64,000 nt of DNA from NCBI RefSeq assembly GCF_028368935.1, contig NZ_JAQNDK010000003.1:558001-622000 (forward strand), in the 5' to 3' direction. Shown one piece after another: positions 54,067 to 61,025 of this stretch. A program made the position numbers and the translations under genes. The DNA comes from Sorangium aterium. GTDB taxonomy: Bacteria; Myxococcota_A; Polyangia; Polyangiales; Polyangiaceae. The notes below the pieces were generated by a model, which was given only the letters and a program-made list of their open reading frames with translations, was not told where the DNA came from and did no database searches. Position 1 is the stretch's first letter; each line of letters starts with the position of its first letter.

Positions 54067-54822
54067 CTAGCGCTTGACCTTCTTCGCGAGCAGGTCACCC
54101 AGCGTGCCGAAGTTGCGAGGCGCGGGCTTGGCGCCCTTGTCGTTGCCGCCGCCGGAGCGCTCGGCCTTGGCGTACGACTCGAACTGGCCGCGCTCCTCGT
54201 CGACGCGGAGCGCGGAGATCGACAGGCGGATCTTGCCGGACTCGTCCACGTTGAGGATCTTCGCCTCGACGTCCTGCCCCACCGTGAAGTGCTTCTTCAG
54301 ATCGGCGGAGCGAGGCGTCGCCGTCTCGGCCGTCGGGACGAGCCCGCGGCCCGAGCGGCCGGACGTGCCCGCGATCTGGACGAAGACGCCGTAACGCTCG
54401 ATGCCCGTCACCTTGCCCTTGACCCGCGCTCCCTCGACGAGCAGCGGCGCGCCGCCCGCCGCAGGCGCGGAGACCGCGAGCGACGTCGCGCCGTCGCCGC
54501 CGTCGCTCGCGCGCACGACGACCGGCGTGAGGCGCACCTGGCCGGTGCCAGAGTCGACGCCGGCGACCACGGCCGAGACGCGCGAGCCGACCTCGACGCG
54601 GAGCTTGCCGTCGCCGTCGGCGAGCGCGACGCGCTCGAACATGCCCTCCTGCTTGCCGCCAAGATCCGCGAAGACCGCCTCGCGAGCGATCGCGACCACG
54701 GTCACCTCGACGGTCTCACCCGTGTGGTACTGGCGGCGGCGCTGCTTGCCAGCTCCTTCGGACTGCTCGAAGAGCGAAGCGAACGATTCCTTGGAGGCGG
54801 CGGAAGGGCGTGACGACGACAT
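54067..54822 (-). CDS. Protein with two S1 RNA-binding domains
   Basis: A 251-residue cytoplasmic protein. The first S1-like domain (about 33-105, GETVEVTVVAIAREAVFADL) is degenerate in its second half. The second (about 132-208, GARVKGKVTGIERYGVFVQI, then VGQDVEAKILNVDESGKIRL) is a good match, including SISAL at the end. A disordered basic tail ends in LAKKVKR. It probably binds RNA on or near ribosomes, but the target is unknown. It is transcribed away from the tRNA-Lys gene. Confidence 0.85.
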   Translation of the reverse strand: MSSSRPSAASKESFASLFEQSEGAGKQRRRQYHTGETVEVTVVAIAREAVFADLGGKQEGMFERVALADGDGKLRVEVGSRVSAVVAGVDSGTGQVRLTPVVVRASDGGDGATSLAVSAPAAGGAPLLVEGARVKGKVTGIERYGVFVQIAGTSGRSGRGLVPTAETATPRSADLKKHFTVGQDVEAKILNVDESGKIRLSISALRVDEERGQFESYAKAERSGGGNDKGAKPAPRNFGTLGDLLAKKVKR

Positions 54823-55045
54823 GGCGCGACCTCATAGCGCGAGGCGAGGGCGCGAGGAAGGCGGCGGTGAGCGGGAAGCGAGGGGGAGGCGGGAGGACGG
54901 GGAGGGAGAAGGGGGGCGGAAGCGGAAGGAGGGGGAGACGGGGAGGGGCTGCGGAGAGGACGGGAGGGCGGAGAGCAGGGAGGCGGCGGGAACGGAAAGG
55001 TGGAACCTGGCGGGGGCTTCTGCTAGCTTCGCCGGCCGCTGAATC

Positions 55046-55121
<76 letters not shown>

Positions 55122-55126
55122 AATAA

Positions 55127-56041
55127 CTACGCGGAACTGCTGACCTTTCCGACCAGCACCCCCGCCTGTTCCAGGTTTTCTCCACGGACCGCCCCGGCAG
55201 GCGACCCGTCGAGCAACGCGATCGTGCTCGGCGACGGGTGCATGTGGCCCATGGTCTCGTCGAGACGTCGCGGTGCCCGGCGAGCTCCTTGAGCGGCATC
55301 ACACGCGCCCCCCCGCATCGCGAGGTGCGAGCAGACCGTGTGGCGGAGGGGGTGCGGGCCCTCGAGCACGGCGAGCCCGGCGCGGCGCGTCGCCTGCCGC
55401 ATCCAGCGCGCGACCGTCCACCCCGTGATGGGCGAGCCGGCATCCTGCTCGGCCAGTAGCAGACCGGACATGTGGTTGGCCCTGCTCGGCCGAATAGACC
55501 TCCGCCGGTGCACGGCGAGGTGATCGAGCTCGACCTCGGCGCAGTCGTCCAGCCACGTGGCGGCGCGGAGCACGCGGGTGACCGCGATCCGGCGCCGGTC
55601 GGAGACGACGATCCCGTTGGCCTTGAGCTCGTTCCGGATCCGGAGGAGCTCCTGCACGATGCGCTCGGGCAGCGTCACCCGGTCGACGTCCGCCCGCGCC
55701 GCGTCCCACTCAGCGAGCTTGATCTGGGCCGAGGCCGAGCCGGACCCCTTGAACACCTCATCGAGGAAGGCGCACTCGACCCCGGTGAGCCGGCCGTCGA
55801 GGTTGCGCTCGCAGGGATCGTTCTTCAGGGAGCTGAGCTCCACCGGCCCGAAATACTCGTCTTCGGATCCGAACTTGCTCACCAGCGTCTGGAACTTCCG
55901 CGCCTCTGGGAAGCGCGACAGGAACCCGAAGAACAAGGCGCTCTTCGTCGTACCGGGAGGGCCCACCAGCAGCGCGTGATCGCCAGACAGGACAGCGAGC
56001 AGGATGCACTGGACGGCTCTCGCGCTCCCGGAAAGCGGCAA
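55127..56041 (-). pseudogene. MoxR/RavA-type ATPase fused to a decayed tyrosine integrase
   Basis: An open frame of 304 codons that is a mosaic. Residues 10-100 are a RavA/MoxR AAA+ start (LLVGPPGTTKSALFF, SKFGSEDEYFGPVE, AFLDEVFKGS). The segment that should follow (sensor 1, Arg finger) is missing, and the text jumps to the family C-terminal piece NGIVVSDRRRIAVTRVLRAA (143-162). From about 190 it becomes an integrase C-terminus: GPHPLRHTVCSHLAMRGG. The next motif, LKELAGHRDVST, lies in another frame at about 55,265-55,293, and the text returns to this frame at MGHMHPSPS. An internal deletion, a fusion and two frameshifts make function very unlikely. No normal ATG start exists. Confidence 0.85.
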
Positions 56042-56780
56042 GCTGACTGTCGCGCACGGTCCCGAACCTGCGCCGCACAGACGTCATATCAACCGCGTTA
56101 CTGGTCGTGGACTTCATCATCACCTCATGTGTCTGCGCAGCGGGCATGCTGCGCCGGTGCCTCGCCGCGGTGTCACCCACGGTGAGGCGTCTATGAGGGC
56201 AACCCCGACCTCCTCAGTCGTTGACCACGGGGATCGTGAACGACACGCCATCACCGCGGTCGAGCTGGAGCTGGAAGCTGTGCCGGAGCTCATTGACGCG
56301 CTCCGCGATCCGGTCAGCGGAGGTGGTTTCCGTGTGCGGCCATGGCCTCGGCGTGCGCGAGTTGCAAGCGCAATGCCGGTGTCACCAACATGGGGGCTCT
56401 CCACTGCTGCACCTCGCTGGGGCGACCTTTCCGCCGGTGCCGCCCCGCCCCCGACACCACGACGGGAGGGGCTGAAATGTGCGGATCGTGTCGGTCTTCA
56501 ACACCGGGCGGAAGGCGGACGCAGCGGCGCGCGCGGGCTGCCCCGGCTGGTGAGCGTGACGGGCGCCAGGCCAAGTGCGTCGCCGCGTGCGCGCCCACGA
56601 GCGTCGCCTCCCACGGCCTTCATGAACAGGGCACGGCGAAAACGTACAGTTAACCTGGAAACCGCTCAAATTAGATTTCATTTGAAGCGTCGGGCGGGCG
56701 CCGAGCGGCGACACCTGCTCATCATCCCTCGCGACGATCGCGCTTTACAGGCGCGTCCAGAGCGCTAAAGAAGGCAAATC
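56042..56780. other. Gene-poor region with possible gene remnant
   Basis: About 740 bp without an intact gene. A long plus-strand frame (56,004-56,768) reads as noise. On the minus strand, about 56,220-56,370, one frame encodes ADRIAERVNELRHSFQLQLD followed by RGDGVSFTIPVVND and a stop. This looks like the C-terminal end of a real protein but has no intact upstream part. The sequence near 56,640-56,780 is less GC-rich and may hold the promoter of the DUF6178 gene. Confidence 0.5.
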
Positions 56781-58517
56781 ATGAAAACACCGCTCACCAC
56801 ATCGACCCGTCCTCGCCACCTCGTGACGCGACTCCTTGAACAGCCGGATCTCGTCCACCTCGTGCAGGGCCTACCGGCCCCGGTGCTCACCAAGCTTATT
56901 CATCACATCGGCCTGGAAGACGCGGGCGAGATCGTCGCGCTCGCGACGACCGCGCAGCTCGAGGGAATCTTCGACGAGGATTTGTGGCGCAGCGAGCGCC
57001 CCGGCAAGGACGAGACGTTCGACGCAGATCGATTCGCCCTCTGGATCGAGGTCATGCTCGAGGCCGGTGAGGCGTTCGCGGCGCAGAAGATCGCCGAGCT
57101 CGACGAAGACTTCGTCACGCTGGCCCTGTGCAAGCACGTCCTGGTGATCGACATCGACGGGCTCTGCGTGCAGATGTCGAGCTCGGCGCATTCGGACGAT
57201 GACGATCTCGTGGAGAAGGCGCTCGAGGGCTGTCTGTACCAAGAGTTCGAGGAGTTCCGGGTCATCGCCAAGAACCACCGGAGCTGGGAGCCCATTCTCT
57301 CGGTTCTGGTCGAGCTGGACAAGGAGCATCACACCCTCCTACGAACGCTGCTCGATAGGTGCTGCGCCATCTCCTCCGAGTACATTGAAGAATCCGGCGG
57401 TCTGTACGACGTCCTCACCTCCGAGGAAATGCTGGAGTCCGACGTGGCCGGTGAGCGGGAAGATCGGCGCGAGCAAGAGGGATTCGTCGCCCCTTCGGCG
57501 GCGGCGAGCTTCCTCAATCTGTCGAGGGTCACACCCCTGGAAGAGACACTGCAGTCCCGAACGTACGACGCCGTCACGCGCGCCCATTTCCGAGCGGCGG
57601 CGGTGAAGGATCGACCCACCGCAGCGGCGGCTCGGCGGTCGGACGCGCTCGAGGCGAAGAATGCGGCGAATCAGCAGAACCTCAAGGGCTTCCTCGAGGT
57701 TTTGCGCGAAGCGGACGTCCTGCCGCCTGCGACCGAGCCGGGGCTCCTCACGGCCGGCACGAAGCACGGGGAAGACCTCCCGTTCACGTCGGCAATCCGC
57801 GAGGTGAAGACGCGCGACGCGGAGATCTATGGGAAGCGCCTGATGGAGCTGAGCTACCTCGTGAACGTCCTCATCTCCGGATGCAGCTACAACGGCGGTG
57901 CGTTCCGGCCGTTCGAGGCAGTCGAAGCCGCCATCTGCACGTGCAACCTCGGACTCGAACAACTCCTCGGAGAGCGATCGACGCGCAAGAAGCCGAGCCC
58001 GGACGAGCTCGTGTCGGTGATCATCGAGCACGACGCGGTAAAGATTTTCATGGCCGGGTGGAACATCCTGCATCACCGGGTGTCGCTCTTCGCCGCCGAC
58101 GCGATACGGAAAACGCTGACAAAGCTGGCCGCCGACCAGTCCGACGCGCAGACGGCCCGGGAGATCGAGCGCGTGGCCCTCGGGCTCGGGGCGGATGCCG
58201 ACGCGGGCAAGCCGTGGCGCTCGCGCGGCAAGCTCGACCGGCTCGAGGGCGTGCTCGGGGCCGAGACGACATCGACATTTCGGGCGCTTCTGGACGAGTA
58301 CCCGACGCTGCCTCACGGCGTGGGCGAAGGATCGCGGACCACTGCGGGCCGGCCTTTGCGCTTCATCTCCACGGCCGCGCAGGTTCTGGCCATACAGACG
58401 TTGCTGAAACGGCCGGAGGTGATCGGTGCAAAGGGCCCAGAGCGCGCAGCGCGCACCGACGCCCCCGCCAAGCCTCGACTCAAGCGCACTCGACCTGGAC
58501 CGGGCCGCCAGAAGTAG
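56781..58517 (+). CDS. DUF6178 family protein
   Basis: A 578-residue protein of unknown function. The N-terminal 200 residues have the family pattern: LLEQPDLVHLVQGLPAPVLT, then IHHIGLEDAGEIVALATTAQ and FDADRFALWIEVMLEAGEAF. Central and C-terminal parts are helical (ELSYLVNVLISGCSYNGGAF, DAVKIFMAGWNILHHRVSLF). A disordered basic tail (KPRLKRTRPGPGRQK) follows. There is no signal or membrane span. It is the only intact gene between the integrase remnant and the PKS locus, so it may be island cargo. ATG 56781 has aagaagg 6 bp upstream. Confidence 0.8.
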   Translation: MKTPLTTSTRPRHLVTRLLEQPDLVHLVQGLPAPVLTKLIHHIGLEDAGEIVALATTAQLEGIFDEDLWRSERPGKDETFDADRFALWIEVMLEAGEAFAAQKIAELDEDFVTLALCKHVLVIDIDGLCVQMSSSAHSDDDDLVEKALEGCLYQEFEEFRVIAKNHRSWEPILSVLVELDKEHHTLLRTLLDRCCAISSEYIEESGGLYDVLTSEEMLESDVAGEREDRREQEGFVAPSAAASFLNLSRVTPLEETLQSRTYDAVTRAHFRAAAVKDRPTAAAARRSDALEAKNAANQQNLKGFLEVLREADVLPPATEPGLLTAGTKHGEDLPFTSAIREVKTRDAEIYGKRLMELSYLVNVLISGCSYNGGAFRPFEAVEAAICTCNLGLEQLLGERSTRKKPSPDELVSVIIEHDAVKIFMAGWNILHHRVSLFAADAIRKTLTKLAADQSDAQTAREIERVALGLGADADAGKPWRSRGKLDRLEGVLGAETTSTFRALLDEYPTLPHGVGEGSRTTAGRPLRFISTAAQVLAIQTLLKRPEVIGAKGPERAARTDAPAKPRLKRTRPGPGRQK

Positions 58518-58682
58518 AATTTGAATTTCATCACTCCCGAAGCGGGTTTGCGGGGACAACGGAAGCGGTACCGCCTGTGGCGGTGCCGCTTCTCGCCCTT
58601 GGCGAGCCGCGAGCGACGGGGAGTGTCAAGAGTGTTGGCTGTTGAGTCTGCGGGCTTCTTGGGGCGGAGACGGCCGATCGCT

Positions 58683-58886
58683 CACCCGGCGCAGAGGATC
58701 GGGACCGCCCGGATGGCCGCGCTCCTTGAGCATGCCGAGGAGGCGACTCGAGCGCAGCGAGGGATACTTGCCGAGCTGCTCGACGATGAAGGGCACGAAC
58801 GGGTCGACCATCGACGGGCGCGGCGCGACGACCTTCTGCGGTGACGCGGCCTCGGGATCGGGTTCGGCACAACACTTTCGGCGCAG
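58683..58886 (-). pseudogene. IS21-family transposase (IstA) remnant
   Basis: About 68 codons resembling the region between the HTH and the catalytic core of Ist[21 protein letters not shown] followed by [22 protein letters not shown]21 transposases have a P-S-K/M-L/V-DPF...YP.L...RL...L..RGY pattern here. No DDE core, IstB or terminal repeats are visible. It is a decayed fragment marking past insertion. Confidence 0.65.
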
Positions 58887-59323
58887 TGTAAAGCATGGTT
58901 CGCTCGTGCTCGCTTCGCGCGGCTCATGAGCCGGTAAAGCGGTAAAGCGGCCGGGTCTTGCCCTGGCGCCAAGCATGCGCCTGCCTGGCCTGCGGGTGAA
59001 GTACCGATGCTCGGCCCCATACGCGTTTCATTGTCGACGCAAATTTCCGTCATGCGCGGAAGTAATGCGGCTTGCAGATACCTATTGCTCAATCTGTCGG
59101 CAGTGTTATATGTGGCCTGGCGGACAGAACCATACCGCGCCAGCCAAAGAGACGCGAGCACTCCAAGGCACGACGACGAAATCGTGCTCTTGCATGCTGA
59201 AACGCGAGCAACTCAGGCGCACGATGCGTCTTTGTTGGCCGGCGACGGGAGGTTTTGAGGGGTACTTGCCGCTGCGACTGCTCTTGGCGACACGTGTGTC
59301 GCACAGGCTTGCAGGTGTGCCAG

Positions 59324-59343
59324 CCATTGAACGATTTCAATGG
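59324..59343. promoter_or_regulatory. Inverted repeat upstream of the HMGS gene
   Basis: Perfect 8-bp arms ccattgaa/ttcaatgg separated by 4 bp, followed at once by another ttcaatg half-site. The size and spacing suit a dimeric regulator; it lies about 295 bp before the gene. Confidence 0.4.
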
Positions 59344-59407
59344 TTTCAATGAGATTGCGAAGCGGCGACGCCAGAGCGTCGAACAGGTTAATTTTGTAAG
59401 AAGTTAG

Positions 59408-59444
59408 GGACCTTCGATGCAATGTTCGAAGGTCCGGCCGGACC
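59408..59444. promoter_or_regulatory. Overlapping palindromes upstream of the HMGS gene
   Basis: Perfect 10-bp arms ggaccttcga/tcgaaggtcc with an 8-nt spacer (59,408-59,435) overlap a perfect 14-bp palindrome ggtccggccggacc (59,431-59,444). They sit just downstream of an AT-rich stretch (ggttaattttgtaag) that could be a promoter, so an operator or an attenuator hairpin is plausible. Confidence 0.45.
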
Positions 59445-59637
59445 GCGATCTCATCCGCGTCCGGAGGTGCATGGCTGGAACGATGGTCGCCGCCGGTGGG
59501 GATGTCGCGGCAGGAGCAGGCGCTCATGAGGGGGCTGACAGGCGTGAGAGCGCTGTTCGGCTCTCTCGGGCTGCGCCATTGTGTTTGCCGTTCTAGGTCG
59601 TAAAAAATCGTGACGGGTCGATTGCGGGAGAGGGTCG

Positions 59638-60873
59638 ATGGACGTCGGAATCGAGCGCATTAACGCTTATCTCGGGCAGGCATGTATCGACGTGCGGATG
59701 ATATTCGAGCACCGAGGCCTCGAATTGAAACGTTTCGGAAACCTGTTGATGGACAAGAAGTCCGTATGTCTGCCGTGCGAGGATTCGGTAACGAATGGTG
59801 TGAACGCGGCAAAGCCGCTCATTGATTCGCTCGATCGGTCTTCTGTTGAGAAGATCGAGCTATTGATCACATCCACCGAATCCGGGCTCGATTTCGGCAA
59901 ATCGCTCAGCAACTACCTCCACGACTACTTGGGGCTCAGCCGCCGCTGCCGAATGTTCGAAGTGAAGCAGGCCTGCTACGGCGGTACGGCGGCCCTACAG
60001 ATGGCTGCCAATTTTGTGAGGTCCAACGCGGCGCCAGGCGCGAAGGCGCTCGTCGTGGCGACGGACATCACGAGCGCGACAGCGAAGCACACATACGCGG
60101 AGCCGTCCCAGGGGACGGGCGCCGTGGCCATGATCGTCGGCGACGAGCCGCACGTCCTGGAGCTGGATTTCGGCGCGAACGGCTATCACGGTTACGAGGT
60201 CATGGACACCTGCCGGCCGGACGTGCACGTCGAGGCCGGCGATCCGGATCTGTCTCTTCTCTCCTATCTCGACTGTCTGGAACAGAGCTTTCGAAGCTAC
60301 GTGGAGCGGGTCGAAGGTGCGGATTTTCAGTCTGCATTTGACTACCTCGTGTTCCACACGCCGTTCGGTGGAATGGTGAAGGGTGCTCACCGCAACATGC
60401 TTCGCAACATGAAGGTCCCGCCGGAGAGCATCGAGCGTGACTTCAAACAGCGCGTGACGCCGTCGCTCAAGTATTGCGCGGAGGTCGGTAACATCTACTC
60501 CGCATCCATCTTCCTCGCCCTGATCGGGCTGATCGATTCCGTGCCGCTCGATTCCGCCAAGCGCGTCGGGCTCTTTTCGTACGGTTCGGGCTGCTCTTCG
60601 GAGTTCTATAGCGGAATCATCTCTCGACGCGGACAGGAGCTGGTGCGGGCCCTCGGCCCGGCAGAGGCCCTTCGAAAGCGCTATCGGCTCAACATGGCCG
60701 AGTATGAGAACCTGCTGACGCTGAACTCGGAGTGGACGTTCGGCGTGCGCGATCGGCGGGTCGACGTCTCCGGATACCGAGACATCTACGACCGACAGTT
60801 CACGAACAGCGGCTTGCTCGTGCTGGAGAGCGTCGGGTCGAACTATCATCGAAAATACAACTGGGCTCACTAG
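59638..60873 (+). CDS. HMG-CoA-synthase-like beta-branching enzyme
   Basis: Aldol-type enzyme that adds an acetyl unit to a beta-keto group on a PKS carrier protein, the first step of beta-branching in trans-AT pathways. The triad is visible: Glu81 (TSTESGLD), Cys113 (KQACYGGTAAL) and His240 (VFHTPFGGMVKGAHR). Length 411 and overall text match PksG/MupH-type enzymes rather than mevalonate HMGS. ATG 59638 follows gggagaggg. It should work with a donor ACP, a decarboxylating KS and ECH1/ECH2, none of which is in the window. It is the first gene of the locus. Confidence 0.92.
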   Translation: MDVGIERINAYLGQACIDVRMIFEHRGLELKRFGNLLMDKKSVCLPCEDSVTNGVNAAKPLIDSLDRSSVEKIELLITSTESGLDFGKSLSNYLHDYLGLSRRCRMFEVKQACYGGTAALQMAANFVRSNAAPGAKALVVATDITSATAKHTYAEPSQGTGAVAMIVGDEPHVLELDFGANGYHGYEVMDTCRPDVHVEAGDPDLSLLSYLDCLEQSFRSYVERVEGADFQSAFDYLVFHTPFGGMVKGAHRNMLRNMKVPPESIERDFKQRVTPSLKYCAEVGNIYSASIFLALIGLIDSVPLDSAKRVGLFSYGSGCSSEFYSGIISRRGQELVRALGPAEALRKRYRLNMAEYENLLTLNSEWTFGVRDRRVDVSGYRDIYDRQFTNSGLLVLESVGSNYHRKYNWAH

Positions 60874-60947
60874 CTGGCCCGTTTGGTGGACTCGCGCGTT
60901 CCAGGGCGGAATAGACGCGTTCGCGTTCGGTGAGCGGGTAAAGAACC

Positions 60948-61025
60948 ATGACTGATGGTCGTCGGGTCATTTCGAGAATGGACGTCGCCGCTTCGGCCTG
61001 TCCCGGTGACTGGTACGTGCCATGA
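60948..61025 (+). CDS. Possible 25-codon leader ORF coupled to the PKS gene
   Basis: ATG 60948 opens a 25-codon frame (MTDGRRVISRMDVAASACPG, then DWYVP) whose TGA overlaps the ATG of the PKS gene as ATGA. It could couple or regulate PKS translation. The coding signal is too short to judge and the overlap may be chance. The PKS ATG itself has no clear ribosome-binding site, which makes coupling more attractive. Confidence 0.3.
   Translation: MTDGRRVISRMDVAASACPGDWYVP

Larger units (their letters stand above)
58518..59637. other. Intergenic region with IS remnant and AT-richer tract
   Basis: 1.1 kb between the DUF6178 gene and the PKS locus. The left part holds an IS21 transposase fragment (58,683-58,886, minus). 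From about 59,000 to 59,640 base composition drops well below the window average and codon-like structure disappears; frames there (for example 58,975-59,352) look random. Two inverted repeats (59,324-59,343 and 59,408-59,435) lie ahead of the HMGS gene and are likely regulatory. Confidence 0.6.

Noticed and set aside
56004-56768. 254-codon plus-strand frame
   Set aside because: Overlaps the integrase scar, shows no domain and no codon bias, and mixes unrelated low-complexity text.
58975-59352. 125-codon frame in the AT-richer tract
   Set aside because: Cys/Arg-rich random text; competing frames on the other strand are equally poor.
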